DNA of 64,000 nucleotides from contig NZ_NIWW01000003.1 in assembly GCF_002201535.1 (NCBI RefSeq), forward strand, positions 62,001-126,000. The letters run 5' to 3'. Source of the DNA: Lacimicrobium sp. SS2-24. Its GTDB lineage: Bacteria > Pseudomonadota > Gammaproteobacteria > Enterobacterales > Alteromonadaceae. Under the pieces are notes generated by a model, which saw nothing but the letters and a program-made list of their open reading frames with translations, did not search any database and had not been told where the DNA came from. The position numbers were made by a program, and so were the translations under genes. This document shows positions 47,183 to 56,981 of this stretch, piece by piece. Every line of letters starts with the position of its first letter. The stretch's first letter is position 1.

Positions 47183-47965
47183 ATTAACCGGTTTATAATA
47201 GCGCTCGACGAGCGTCTGATACTTGCCGCTTTGATGCAGCTGCTGAAGTGTCTCACGCATTCCCTCAACAATAGAGGCAGGGATGTCACGATTCAGAGCA
47301 AGGTAATTCCCGCCAACATTATGAAGCGCGATGACCGGCTCCACATCACCAACGGCTGAGCCCGTGCGCTCAATCCACACGGGCATGACGATCTCTGAGC
47401 CGACAATCAGATCTATTTTGCCTTTAACAAATAATTCCATGGCATCAAATTTTGATGCGAAACCCACCAGATTCTGGTCATAGCTAAAGCCTCTGTCTAT
47501 AAGATGCCGCTCATAGACATCGCCTCTGCCTATAGCAATGGTATAAGCCTTGGCATCCTCCAAGCTGCTAATACGAATGTCAGGGCGGGAGGCCAGTCGA
47601 TAGAGATAACTCTGGGCAGATTTAAGTGGCCCTACCCAATGAAAATGCTGTTCCCGTTCAGGTGTACGGGATACCGAAACCAAACCACCAAGGCTGTCCT
47701 TTGAGGCCAGGGCATAAGCTCTTAACCAGGGGTATAACTCAAAATCACAATGCAAGCCGCTGCGCAGACACAGTTGCTCAACAATCTTGACATTAACCCC
47801 GACAACGCGCCCATCCTGAGCATAATTGTAGGGCGGGAAATGCTCTGTATAGATGGTCAGCCTGCCTGGCACAGCACTCACAGGCAGGGCCCAAAACAGT
47901 AACAACAAAACCGCACTCGCAGCACCACTCAGAATTGACGGATACTTCAGTTTCAAGGCTTTCAC
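47165..47965 (-). CDS. periplasmic solute-binding protein, SBP_bac_3 type
   Basis: The frame has 266 residues with a GTG start at 47965. A TTG at 47956 has better spacing to AGGAG, so the real start may be there. The signal is AVLLLLFWALPVSAVPG. The body has the amino-acid-binding fold: LTIYTEHFPPYNYAQDGRVVG, LYPWLRAYALASKDS and DLIVGSEIVMP. No ABC permease or ATPase gene is adjacent, so it is an orphan that may feed a sensor or a distant transporter. Confidence 0.82.
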   Translation of the reverse strand: MKALKLKYPSILSGAASAVLLLLFWALPVSAVPGRLTIYTEHFPPYNYAQDGRVVGVNVKIVEQLCLRSGLHCDFELYPWLRAYALASKDSLGGLVSVSRTPEREQHFHWVGPLKSAQSYLYRLASRPDIRISSLEDAKAYTIAIGRGDVYERHLIDRGFSYDQNLVGFASKFDAMELFVKGKIDLIVGSEIVMPVWIERTGSAVGDVEPVIALHNVGGNYLALNRDIPASIVEGMRETLQQLHQSGKYQTLVERYYKPVNSGNEK

Positions 47966-48269
47966 TCCTGTACATCAAACCCGCCGCGCCACCGACTGAG
48001 TCATTTTTTCTGGTTGCCAGCCAGCGTTGAATTTGAGTGGTTATCCGCGGCCTAGATAAAACCTGTCTCAGCCCCTGACATCTTTGCACTCCCTGAGGAG
48101 TTACAGCATCTATGCTATCGCCTGTACCTGCATTTTATTTTTTATCTAAAGCTTGTTAAGCCGCGCAAACTAACACATTTATACGGGCTTTAAACCCCAT
48201 TTAGACCATAGTCATACTGCAAAAGATAGCAAACAGAATTCTTCACAGCTGCCTATACTGTTAGCAACC
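47966..48269. other. intergenic region between SBP and the heme O synthase-like gene
   Basis: 304 bp with no convincing gene. It has a small hairpin AGCAT-ct-ATGCT (about 48107-48118) and an AT-rich stretch around 48125-48150. It presumably holds both divergent promoters. Confidence 0.5.
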
Positions 48270-49196
48270 ATGACCTTTATCAGTGTGTCTATGTACCAGA
48301 GCCAGGGTATCCACGAAGATAACGCGACAGATGTTGTCGAGCTTTGCAGACTGTACCTACAGCTGGGCAAAGTCCGCTTGTCGATGATGGTGACCTTTAC
48401 CGCCTTGGTAGGTTATTTACTTAACCCACAAAGCCAGCTGATAGCCTCTGATATCTTGCTGCTACTCACAGGTACATTACTACTGGCAATGGGAGCTAAT
48501 GGATTAAATCAGTGGTGGGAACGCTCGCGGGATGCCCGCATGCTCAGAACCCGCCACCGTCCATTGCCCACTGGCAAGCTTAGCGCGCTCCATGCCCTGG
48601 CGGTATGCCTGATTTGGACGATCACCGGCATGGCACTGCTATTACAGCTCAACCTGCTCACGGCAATGCTGGCGGCCTTTGTCTGGTTTAGTTATTTGTT
48701 TTTGTATACGCCCTTAAAAACGCGCTCTGCTTTGGCAGTCCTGGCAGGCGCTATTACCGGCGCGCTGCCGCCCATGATGGGATGGACCGCAGCATCAGCG
48801 CAACTGGGCATTCAGGCATGGGCTCTGGGCTGCATCCTGTATATCTGGCAAATCCCCCACTTTATGGCCCTTGCAGCACTTTATCAGCAGGATTATGAAC
48901 GCGGAGGCTACCGGATGCTTCCCGACGATCCGGCAAACGATCAGGCTACACGCAGCATCATTCTGGTCTTTGTCATTGCCCTCTTGGTCATCAGTCTGTT
49001 AGCGCCAGTATTGGGATTAGGAGGGGTAGTCTTTTTCTTCAGCGCATTAATCGGCGGCAGTGGGCTGTTGATGCAGGCTGTTCGGATGCAACGGCAATTC
49101 AGCAGACCCCGGGCCCGTAGTCTTTTTATCGCGACGATTGTATATCTGCCACTGATCATGATCGCCCTGCTGGCTGATTTGTTAATAAAAGGTTAA
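48270..49196 (+). CDS. ctaB: heme O synthase-like UbiA prenyltransferase
   Basis: The protein has 308 residues and about eight or nine membrane helices. First prenyl-binding motif region: ANGLNQWWERSRDARMLRTR then HRPLPTGKLS. Second: YTPLKTRSALAVLAGAITGA then LPPMMGW. WQIPHFMALAALYQQDYERG also fits protoheme IX farnesyltransferase. The usual DxxD spacing is altered (ERSRD). No cytochrome oxidase genes flank it. It could be a true CtaB/CyoE or a divergent paralogue. The ATG at 48270 has no clear ribosome site, and one at 48291 is possible. Confidence 0.8.
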   Translation: MTFISVSMYQSQGIHEDNATDVVELCRLYLQLGKVRLSMMVTFTALVGYLLNPQSQLIASDILLLLTGTLLLAMGANGLNQWWERSRDARMLRTRHRPLPTGKLSALHALAVCLIWTITGMALLLQLNLLTAMLAAFVWFSYLFLYTPLKTRSALAVLAGAITGALPPMMGWTAASAQLGIQAWALGCILYIWQIPHFMALAALYQQDYERGGYRMLPDDPANDQATRSIILVFVIALLVISLLAPVLGLGGVVFFFSALIGGSGLLMQAVRMQRQFSRPRARSLFIATIVYLPLIMIALLADLLIKG

Positions 49197-49231
49197 TCCG
49201 ATCACTCATCCGGCGCGTACAGGGTAAGTGA

Positions 49232-49325
49232 TTGCAAGTGTTTACTATAGCCATATCGCATTTATTTCAGCGAAGCTTTACAGAAAATACCGATTTATTT
49301 GATAGCGACTATACTTGCAAGTGTT
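49232..49325. repeat. direct repeat TTGCAAGTGTT
   Basis: The same 11-bp sequence occurs at 49232-49242 and 49315-49325, 83 bp apart, in the spacer before the membrane protein gene. The second copy overlaps a likely promoter region. It could be a pair of regulator sites, but no protein can be named. Confidence 0.4.
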
Positions 49326-49375
49326 AACCTTTACTTAACATCACTACTGTCGGTTGGCAGGTGAAGGAGCCGGAT

Positions 49376-49933
49376 ATGTTACGTCACTATTACATCAGCG
49401 ATGACTTAGATGACCTCGAAGCCATTGAAAACGAACTGGAAAGCAAAGGGTTCAGCAAACCACAGATTCATGTGCTGAGTGAAAAAGATGCGGAAGTCGA
49501 AAAACACCATCTACATGCCATCGAGGCGGTGCTGAAGCAGGATGTGGTGCATTCCACTGAGATTGGCGCCGTGTTTGGTGCAATCGGTGCTGCGATTATA
49601 CTGGGTGTGGCCTATTTTATGGGCTGGACAGAGAGCGCTGCAGGGTGGCTGCCCTTCGTCTTTCTGGCGGTTGTGGTGCTGGGTTTTTGTACCTGGGAAG
49701 GCGGTTTGATTGGTATTCAGGTACCCAATTACCAATTCAAGCGCTTTCAGAAACTCCTCAAACAAGGCAAACACGTACTGTTTGTTGATCTGGATGCCGA
49801 CCAGGAGGCCGTGGTCAATGAGGTGGTCAAACACCACCCCAGATTAAAGCACGCTGGTACCGGAGAGGCGACACCTTCCTGGGTGGTAAAGGGTCAGGAC
49901 AAATTCCAGCGCTTTATGAAAACCATGCCATGA
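49376..49933 (+). CDS. conserved inner-membrane protein of unknown function
   Basis: The protein has 185 residues from the ATG at 49376, preceded by AAGGAG. The soluble N-terminus (1-60) starts MLRHYYISDDLDDLEAIENE. Two membrane helices follow: a Gly-rich one (GAVFGAIGAAIILGVAYFMG) and WLPFVFLAVVVLGFC. The C-terminal soluble part ends DKFQRFMKTMP. The Gly-rich helix resembles DUF1269-type membrane proteins. It is monocistronic with a strong terminator. Confidence 0.7.
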   Translation: MLRHYYISDDLDDLEAIENELESKGFSKPQIHVLSEKDAEVEKHHLHAIEAVLKQDVVHSTEIGAVFGAIGAAIILGVAYFMGWTESAAGWLPFVFLAVVVLGFCTWEGGLIGIQVPNYQFKRFQKLLKQGKHVLFVDLDADQEAVVNEVVKHHPRLKHAGTGEATPSWVVKGQDKFQRFMKTMP

Positions 49934-49960
49934 CTAAATACGCGTCCTACAGCTAAAAAA

Positions 49961-49988
49961 ACGCCCAGCCCAGACTGGGCGTTTTTTT
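49961..49988 (+). terminator. intrinsic terminator
   Basis: ACGCCCAG-cccaga-CTGGGCGT followed by six more T, with an A-run before it. Confidence 0.92.
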
Positions 49989-50084
49989 GCGCATTTATCA
50001 CCGCTCGCAGACCGCAAACTCAGGCCGGTTCTTAAACATCGAATTGCTTATCCGCGGGACGAGCCGCGTGAATGTCAGGCTAAT

Positions 50085-50109
50085 GTAAAGCCTTGTAAAG
50101 TAATGTAAA
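50085..50109 (+). promoter_or_regulatory. triple CpxR-type repeat before the EF-hand gene
   Basis: Three GTAAA units start at 50085, 50095 and 50105, each separated by exactly 5 bp (GTAAA-GCCTT-GTAAA and GTAAT-GTAAA). The 10-bp period is one helical turn, as for OmpR/CpxR-family response regulators. A -10 candidate TATAGC lies at 50130-50135. The gene start is at 50256. Confidence 0.65.
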
Positions 50110-50255
50110 ACAAGTCGATTTCACCTCTGTATAGCCGATGATGTTATTACCGGCGTGCGTTGTCGCCAACCCGCAGGGAATGATTTAGCCGGACATAACT
50201 TTCTGGCCCGTCTCTGCATTTTACACATCCGAACCAAGTGAACAGAGGAAAAGAA

Positions 50256-50882
50256 ATGGAAATTAACACGAATGGGATCAGAGCATTGCCCCACCCTGCT
50301 CAAAAACCTGACGCACAAGAAATCAGTACCAGGCTGTTGGGTAATCTGGATAGCAATGGAGACAAACAGTTGTCAATGGCAGAGATCAAGGAAAGCGATC
50401 AGAACATTAAAGGCCTGGAAAAAGCGGACAGTGACAAAAATGGTATGCTTTCAGCTGATGAACTGCTCAATAAAGTACAGGGACTGTTAGATAAACTGGA
50501 AGACGGCAAACCTAAGCCTCCTCCTGCCCATCATCAGGGTCCACCTTCATCAGAGCAAAGAAGTGCCCATATTATGGACAAAGCGGATTTAAATGCCGAT
50601 GGCAGTATTGATCTGGCCGAGTTGAAGGAGATGGGCAAAAAAGGGGCCGCACTGGTGGGGGCTGACAGTGACGGCGATGGCAGTATCAGTGCCGATGAGC
50701 TCAACACCCGGGTAACCGATAACCTCAAAGCCAATCAACCGCCTGCAGCGGAAACCCATAAAGGGGATGGTCTGGAAATGAGTAAAGCCGACTTAATCCA
50801 GCGCCTCAAAGACAACGGCAGTGAAGATGCCAAACAGCTTCTGGGCGTGCTCAAAGGAACCGGATTCAATGGTTACGCCTGA
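50256..50882 (+). CDS. protein with four EF-hand loops
   Basis: The protein has 208 residues with AGAGG before the ATG. Four calcium loops are visible: DSNGDKQLSMAE, DSDKNGMLSADE, DLNADGSIDLAE and DSDGDGSISADE, in two pairs split by a Pro/His-rich linker (KPKPPPAHHQGPPSS). There is no signal peptide, so it is cytoplasmic or exported by another route. It lies behind the triple GTAAA array, suggesting envelope-stress control. Role unknown. Confidence 0.8.
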   Translation: MEINTNGIRALPHPAQKPDAQEISTRLLGNLDSNGDKQLSMAEIKESDQNIKGLEKADSDKNGMLSADELLNKVQGLLDKLEDGKPKPPPAHHQGPPSSEQRSAHIMDKADLNADGSIDLAELKEMGKKGAALVGADSDGDGSISADELNTRVTDNLKANQPPAAETHKGDGLEMSKADLIQRLKDNGSEDAKQLLGVLKGTGFNGYA

Positions 50883-50893
50883 CCTTTGAGGTC

Positions 50894-50922
50894 AAAAAAA
50901 GGGCAACGCATGTTGCCCTTTT
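50894..50922. terminator. bidirectional intrinsic terminator
   Basis: GGGCAAC-gcat-GTTGCCC with seven A before and TTTT after, between the converging EF-hand gene and acnA. Confidence 0.88.
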
Positions 50923-50943
50923 ATATGCGGCTACCAATATCGC

Positions 50944-53664
50944 TTAGCCATCCTGCTGCGCTAGTTTACGCAATACATAGTGCAAAATGCCTCCATGCTG
51001 GTAATACTGATATTCATTGGGCGTATCAATACGCACTTTGGCCTTAAAGGTGACCTCTTGCCCATTGCTGCGGGTTGCCGTTACGGTCACCTGTTTGCTG
51101 TCTTTATTCACTGCCGGCACGCTGAAATGCTCACTGCCATCCAGTTCAAGTGCGTCCGCACTCTGACCATCAACAAACTCCAGAGGCAATATGCCCATAC
51201 CAACCAGATTAGACCGATGAATACGCTCATAGCTTTGCGCAATCACCAGTTTAACCCCCAGCAGAGCCGGCCCTTTAGCTGCCCAGTCTCGGGAAGATCC
51301 GGTTCCATACTCTTTGCCCGCCAATACCACTAAGGGTGTGCCCTGCTCTTTGTATTTCATCGCCGCAGCATAAATTGACATAGGTTTGTCGTCAGGGAAA
51401 TAGTGTGTGGCACTGCCTTCTGTACCCGGTGCCAACAAGTTCTGCAGTCGGACATTGGCAAAGGTACCTCGCATCATTACTTCGTGGTTACCACGACGAG
51501 AGCCATAAGAGTTAAAGTCCTTTGGTTGCACGCCCTGCTCTTGCAGGTATTCCCCTGCCGGACTGTCAGGTTTAATGGCTCCTGCCGGAGAAATATGGTC
51601 AGTGGTAATACTGTCGCCCACTTTCACCAGACAACGGGCGTCTTTGATCGCTGGCACCTCGTCAGGCTCGGCTTTTAGACCATCAAAAAACGGCGGCTTG
51701 CGCACATAGCTTGAATCTGGCCACTGGTAACGGTCTGACTCGTCCACATCCAGATTGCGCCAGCTACTGTCGCCTTTAAAGACATCGGCGTAACGATCGG
51801 TAAAGTCCTTAGCCTGGATATTGGCATGGATGCTCTGCTGAATTTCTTCGCTGCTTGGCCAGATATCCTTGAGGTAAATATCATTGCCTTTGGCATCCTG
51901 TCCAAGAGGATCATGATAAAAATCAATATTCATGGTTCCGGCCAACGCATACGCCACCACAAGAGGAGGTGAGGCCAGATAATTGGTACGTACGTCCTGA
52001 TGAATACGTCCCTCGAAATTGCGGTTACCCGAAAGCACAGAGGACACCAACAGGTTTGCTTCTTTTATCGCCGCACCGATGGGCTCAGGTAAGGGTCCAG
52101 CATTACCAATACAGGTCGTACAACCATAGCCCACCAGATAGAAACCCAGCGCTTCCAGGTCGTCCATCAGCCCCGCTTGGTTGAGGTAGCCTGTAACAAC
52201 CTGAGAGCCGGGTGCAAGACTGGTTTTGACCCAGGGCTTGGTCTTCAGGCCCAGCTCCCTCGCATTTCTTGCCAGCAAGCCTGCCGCCATCAGCACAGCC
52301 GGGTTAGAGGTATTTGTGCAGCTGGTAATGGCGGCAATCACCACATCACCGTGGGTCAATGTAAAGGTTTCGTCACGGTAAGTCACATCAACTTTGCCCG
52401 CTTCACTGGCGTCCTGATTGCCTACGGCGGTACTACCGCCCTCATCTTCAAATTTCGCGATCAGTTGCTGTTGTTTTTCCTGATGTTCGGTGACCAGTTT
52501 GGCGAACTCGCGCTGTGTATCGGTCAGATTAATTCGGTCCTGGGGTCTCTTGGGCCCGGCGATGGAGGGGACTATGGTGGATAAATCCAGTTCCAGTAAG
52601 TCCGAATATTCTGCTTCAGGCGTGGTGTCGTCGTGCCACATGCCCATCTTCTGCATGTAGGTGCGAACCAGTTCAATCTGCTCATCACTGCGACCTGTCA
52701 GTCGCATATAATTCAGCGTTTCTTCATCCACGGGGAAGATCCCACAGGTCGCACCATATTCTGGCGCCATGTTGGCTATCGTCGCCCGATCGGCAAGACT
52801 GAGCTGACTCAGTCCAGGGCCGAAAAACTCCACAAACTTGCCGACCACACCCAGTTTGCGCAGCTGTTCAGTAACCGTCAGAACCAAATCCGTGGCGGTG
52901 ATGCCTTCTGGCATCGCCCCTGTCAGTTTTACCCCCACAACCTGAGGAATAAGCATACTGATAGGTTGGCCCAGCATCGCCGCTTCCGCTTCAATACCAC
53001 CAACACCCCAGCCGAGGATACCCAGACCATTGATCATGGTGGTATGAGAGTCGGTCCCGACCAAAGTATCGGGATACAGCACCCCATCCCGTTCAAAGGT
53101 GACTCTGGCCAGATACTCCAGGTTTACCTGATGCACGATACCCGTGCCCGGAGGTACCACCCGAAAATTGTCGAAGGCCTGTTGCCCCCAGCGCAAAAAC
53201 TGATAGCGCTCCTTATTGCGCTGCATTTCTATTTCCGTGTTTTTGGTGAAAGAGTCGGCGGCGCCGTACTCGTCCACCATCACGGAGTGGTCAATCACCA
53301 GCTCTACCGGTGACAGCGGGTTGATCTTATCCGCTTGTTTGCCCAGATCCTGCATCGCATCGCGCATGGCGGCAAGGTCTACAATGGCGGGGACACCGGT
53401 AAAATCCTGCAACAACACCCGGGCAGGAACGAAGGCAATTTCTTTATCCGGTTCCGCTTTAGGTTGCCAGTTAACTAATGCTTCAATGTCCTCATCGGTG
53501 ACAAATTCCTGATCACCATGGCGCAGCATGTTTTCCAGCAAAATTTTCAGGCTGTAGGGCAGCCGGTTGGGCCTGAACTTTTCTGACAGCGCGTTAAAAG
53601 GGAAATACTGGTAGCGTTGTCCCTGATGCTCAAGCTGCTCCGATTTTGCATAAACTGATGACAT
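50944..53664 (-). CDS. acnA: aconitate hydratase A
   Basis: The protein has 906 residues from the ATG at 53664, with AAGGAG upstream. Cluster cysteines are in [12 protein letters not shown] and [11 protein letters not shown]. The length and sequence ([20 protein letters not shown]) match AcnA/IRP1 rather than AcnB. It converts citrate to isocitrate in the TCA cycle, and the apo form may bind mRNA. It is divergent from fumC across a 179-bp spacer. Confidence 0.97.
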   Translation of the reverse strand: MSSVYAKSEQLEHQGQRYQYFPFNALSEKFRPNRLPYSLKILLENMLRHGDQEFVTDEDIEALVNWQPKAEPDKEIAFVPARVLLQDFTGVPAIVDLAAMRDAMQDLGKQADKINPLSPVELVIDHSVMVDEYGAADSFTKNTEIEMQRNKERYQFLRWGQQAFDNFRVVPPGTGIVHQVNLEYLARVTFERDGVLYPDTLVGTDSHTTMINGLGILGWGVGGIEAEAAMLGQPISMLIPQVVGVKLTGAMPEGITATDLVLTVTEQLRKLGVVGKFVEFFGPGLSQLSLADRATIANMAPEYGATCGIFPVDEETLNYMRLTGRSDEQIELVRTYMQKMGMWHDDTTPEAEYSDLLELDLSTIVPSIAGPKRPQDRINLTDTQREFAKLVTEHQEKQQQLIAKFEDEGGSTAVGNQDASEAGKVDVTYRDETFTLTHGDVVIAAITSCTNTSNPAVLMAAGLLARNARELGLKTKPWVKTSLAPGSQVVTGYLNQAGLMDDLEALGFYLVGYGCTTCIGNAGPLPEPIGAAIKEANLLVSSVLSGNRNFEGRIHQDVRTNYLASPPLVVAYALAGTMNIDFYHDPLGQDAKGNDIYLKDIWPSSEEIQQSIHANIQAKDFTDRYADVFKGDSSWRNLDVDESDRYQWPDSSYVRKPPFFDGLKAEPDEVPAIKDARCLVKVGDSITTDHISPAGAIKPDSPAGEYLQEQGVQPKDFNSYGSRRGNHEVMMRGTFANVRLQNLLAPGTEGSATHYFPDDKPMSIYAAAMKYKEQGTPLVVLAGKEYGTGSSRDWAAKGPALLGVKLVIAQSYERIHRSNLVGMGILPLEFVDGQSADALELDGSEHFSVPAVNKDSKQVTVTATRSNGQEVTFKAKVRIDTPNEYQYYQHGGILHYVLRKLAQQDG

Positions 53665-53843
53665 GTTGTCTCCTTGGTCCATAGTGAACAGATATGCTCA
53701 GTATAGCGAACTAGACTAAGGGGGCACGAAACCTGTCCAACTCGCATACGTCACAGTTATAGAAGAAGTTAGGATTAATTACGAGATTTCAAGCTTTTAG
53801 CCCAATTAATTGAAAGCATACGCAAAAACGAGAAGGAGTCGTT

Positions 53844-55205
53844 ATGCAGGATTATCGGATTGAAAAAGACAGCCTGGGTGAGGTAAAAGTCCCCACCAAC
53901 GCCCTTTATCAGGCCCAGACCCAACGCGCCCTGGACAACTTCAGTATCAGTGGGCGCACGCTGCCCACAGTGTTTTACCGGGCGCTGGCACAAATTAAGC
54001 TTGCTGCTGCTGTGGCTAATCAGCACCAAGGTAAACTGACATCCGCTCAGGCAGAAGCGATTCGTCAGGCTGCCATGAAAATCATTGCCGGGGAACATGC
54101 CGATCAGTTCAGGGTGGACGTCTTTCAGACCGGCTCAGGCACCAGCACCAATATGAATATGAATGAGGTGATTGCCACCCTCGCAGGACGCTACGGCGAA
54201 GACAGCATTCATGCCAATGACCATGTTAATTGCAGTCAGAGCAGCAACGATACCATCCCCTCAGCTCTGCAGCTTAGCGCCGCACAGAGTCTTAAGCAGG
54301 AACTACTACCAGCAATGCAGCACTTACTCAAAGATCTTGAAGAGAAAATGCATGAAGTTAAAGGTGTGGTAAAAACAGGCCGGACTCATCTGATGGACGC
54401 CCTGCCGTTGACTCTGACCCAGGAGTTAGGCTGCTGGCACTACCAAATCCATGAAAACCTCACGGCACTGGAAGAGGGTTTGGAAGAGCTGTGTGCATTA
54501 CCCATTGGCGGCACGGCCATTGGCACAGGGCTGAATTGCCCCGATGGGTTTGACCGACAAGTGTGTAAACACCTTCGCGACGCCACTGGTCTGCCGGTAA
54601 CCCCGAGCAGCAACAAGTTTTCGCGCATTGCCAGCCAGGATGTTTCAGTGCGTCTCAGTGGTCGCCTGAATGCCCTTGCCGTTACCCTGATGAAGATCGC
54701 TAATGACCTGCGCTGGATGAATTCGGGTCCTCTCTCGGGTCTGGCTGAAATTCACCTGCAAGCCATTCAGCCAGGGTCATCGATCATGCCGGGCAAGGTC
54801 AATCCTGTGCTGCCTGAAGCAGTCGCCATGGTATGTGCCAAAGTCATGGGGCTACATCAGAGCATCAGCATTGCCGGGCAATCGGGAAACTTTCAGCTGA
54901 ACGTCATGTTGCCGTTAATTGCTGACGCCTTGCTGGAAAGCCTGAGACTGCTGAGTCGGGGCCTGTTAGCTGTGGCACAGAGCATCCGTCATCTCAAAGT
55001 CAATACGGAGCAGTTGCAACAGGCACTGGCAAAAAATCCCATTCTGGTGACCGCCCTGAACGAAAAAATTGGTTATGAAAAAGCGGCACAGATAGCCAAA
55101 CTGGCGTATGAGCAAAAACGCCCGATTATCGAGATTGCTCAGGAACAAACTGAACTCAGTAAAGAGGAACTCAGGGACCTGCTCAATCCTGAAAAAATGA
55201 CCTGA
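53844..55205 (+). CDS. fumC: fumarate hydratase, class II
   Basis: The protein has 453 residues with AAGGAG before the ATG. The superfamily signature GSSIMPGKVNP is at about 312-322. TGSGTSTNMNMNEV and KTGRTHLMDALP supply the other active-site segments. It hydrates fumarate to malate without an iron-sulfur cluster, so it tolerates oxidants and low iron. Confidence 0.96.
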   Translation: MQDYRIEKDSLGEVKVPTNALYQAQTQRALDNFSISGRTLPTVFYRALAQIKLAAAVANQHQGKLTSAQAEAIRQAAMKIIAGEHADQFRVDVFQTGSGTSTNMNMNEVIATLAGRYGEDSIHANDHVNCSQSSNDTIPSALQLSAAQSLKQELLPAMQHLLKDLEEKMHEVKGVVKTGRTHLMDALPLTLTQELGCWHYQIHENLTALEEGLEELCALPIGGTAIGTGLNCPDGFDRQVCKHLRDATGLPVTPSSNKFSRIASQDVSVRLSGRLNALAVTLMKIANDLRWMNSGPLSGLAEIHLQAIQPGSSIMPGKVNPVLPEAVAMVCAKVMGLHQSISIAGQSGNFQLNVMLPLIADALLESLRLLSRGLLAVAQSIRHLKVNTEQLQQALAKNPILVTALNEKIGYEKAAQIAKLAYEQKRPIIEIAQEQTELSKEELRDLLNPEKMT

Positions 55206-55232
55206 TGGCCCGGATACCCGAATGAATCTGTT

Positions 55233-56042
55233 TCAGGGCCTGTAGGGCCGGTCACGGTACCACTTGGTAATCACGTACTTGCTGCCGCTTAAAATCGGTC
55301 GGGCATGGTGCAGCGTGTCGGGGTTAACGCCGCCGTCGCTCATCAGATTATTCCAAATAAGCGCCATGCCCGAAACCGGCCGAAACGCGGTATGTAAACG
55401 AACAAACTCCGTCTCACCGCCCTCACAATTGTGGTTCAGGTATACCATAAAGGTCCAGCTACGCTGTCCGCGGCGACCACCATGACGGGCGTACTCATCT
55501 GAACCGGGTTCGAAATAGTCGGTATGGGCTTTGAACTCTTCTCCCTCTTGATAACGCTGCGCCTGAATCGGCTCACCCCACGCCGAATCCAGGCCCATAG
55601 CGTCTGCGATGCGCTGATTCAGGGCTTCAACAAGAGGATCGTCACGCCGTTCCAGATCGGCACTTTTTGAGGTGCGAAAGGCCTTGTCAGCGGAAGGCGA
55701 GGCAAGCTCCGATGGACGGACCTTTTCGTCGGTTAGGCGCACCAGTGTGGCGCACTCTGCTTCACTAAGAAACCCCGGCCACCGATAAAGCTGAACTTTA
55801 TCCGATGGCTCACGCACGGGGCCCTTATCACGCTGGGTCAATTCAATCTGACTCAGTTGCTGATAAAATCGTCCGTCCCATTGCCAGCTAAAATCCTGAC
55901 TCAGATTGTTGCCCAGAAGACCCCGGCAAGCCTCGAAGGGAAAACCTTTATCAAGCATGATGCTGGCAATCTTATCGCCACTCACACCCTTCATCAGGTT
56001 TTGTATCACCCAGTTTTTCCAGGTTTGAGGGATGGTGTGCAT
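55233..56042 (-). CDS. prolyl 4-hydroxylase-type 2-oxoglutarate/Fe(II) dioxygenase
   Basis: The protein has 269 residues. The jelly-roll core lies in the C-terminal two thirds. Iron ligands are H173 and D175 in KAHTDYF and H246 in DTLHHARP; 2-oxoglutarate is likely bound by K255 in SGSKYVITKW. The N-terminal 60 residues are a helical extension. The gene begins 3 bp after the pstS stop, so it probably belongs to the phoB-phoR-pstS transcript. The substrate protein or peptide is unknown. Confidence 0.88.
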   Translation of the reverse strand: MHTIPQTWKNWVIQNLMKGVSGDKIASIMLDKGFPFEACRGLLGNNLSQDFSWQWDGRFYQQLSQIELTQRDKGPVREPSDKVQLYRWPGFLSEAECATLVRLTDEKVRPSELASPSADKAFRTSKSADLERRDDPLVEALNQRIADAMGLDSAWGEPIQAQRYQEGEEFKAHTDYFEPGSDEYARHGGRRGQRSWTFMVYLNHNCEGGETEFVRLHTAFRPVSGMALIWNNLMSDGGVNPDTLHHARPILSGSKYVITKWYRDRPYRP

Positions 56043-56045
56043 GGC

Positions 56046-56981
56046 TTAATGAATCATTCTCAGTTGTTGACCTTTGAGCCGCTGTGGTATCGGGATAAAG
56101 CCATCCCGGCTGACTAAGTCCTGTCCCTGAGAAGAGAGTACAAAGCGCAGAAACTCACGAACCAACAATGGCAGAGGCTGGTCAGGCTGCTTATTGATGA
56201 CAATATAGAGAAAACGCGAGAGCGGATATTCACCACTGGCGATGTTTTCCATGCTCGGAGCCACATAGTCCCGCCCTTCGCGGGCGACGGGCAGAGCCCT
56301 GACGCCGGCGGTTTTATAGCCAAATCCCGCATAACCCAAGGCCCCATCTGAATAAGCAACAGACTGCACCACTGAGGCCGAGCCCGGCTGCTCATTAACG
56401 GTTTTCAGAAAGTCGCCCTGACACAAGGCTTTTTCTTTGAACAAACCATAGGTACCGGAAACCGAGTTACGACTGAACAATTTAATGCGCTTGTCCCGCC
56501 ACTCACCATCCAGCCCAAGCTGATGCCAATAACGTAAAGGCTGGGGACCACCACAGTAACGGGTGGCAGAGAATATAGCGTCAACCTGCTGCAAATTCAG
56601 GCCCGGCACGGGATTATGCAGATCGACAAACAGGGCAATGGCATCCACAGCCACAATCAAGACCGTCGGCTGGTAGCCATGGGTTTTGCTGAAGTAAGCA
56701 ATCTCACTCTCTTTGAGTTGCCGGCTCATCGGCCCCACATTGGCGGTACCTTCGGTGAGCGCAGCCGGTGCAGTGGATGAGCCCGAAGCCTGAATCTGAA
56801 AGGTTACATGAGGATAAATACGCTTAAATTCTTCAGCCCAGAAGGTCATCAGGTTACCCAGGGTATCTGAACCCACCGAGGTAATATTGCCAGCCACGCC
56901 CGGTTGTTTGGAATAGTCCTCAGCCACAGCGTCAGGCAGGCACAGCAGACACAGAATGCCGAGCAAATTAAGCAGTCGCAT
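56046..56981 (-). CDS. pstS: PstS-like phosphate-binding protein
   Basis: The protein has 311 residues. The signal peptide is MRLLNLLGILCLLCLPDAVA. Phosphate-binding loops are VGSDTLGNLM, ASGSSTAPAAL, and SRNSVSGTYGLF. It has the periplasmic PstS fold. The start lies 14 bp inside the end of phoR. No pstCAB transporter genes follow, so it may serve a distant Pst system or act in phosphate sensing. Confidence 0.88.
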   Translation of the reverse strand: MRLLNLLGILCLLCLPDAVAEDYSKQPGVAGNITSVGSDTLGNLMTFWAEEFKRIYPHVTFQIQASGSSTAPAALTEGTANVGPMSRQLKESEIAYFSKTHGYQPTVLIVAVDAIALFVDLHNPVPGLNLQQVDAIFSATRYCGGPQPLRYWHQLGLDGEWRDKRIKLFSRNSVSGTYGLFKEKALCQGDFLKTVNEQPGSASVVQSVAYSDGALGYAGFGYKTAGVRALPVAREGRDYVAPSMENIASGEYPLSRFLYIVINKQPDQPLPLLVREFLRFVLSSQGQDLVSRDGFIPIPQRLKGQQLRMIH

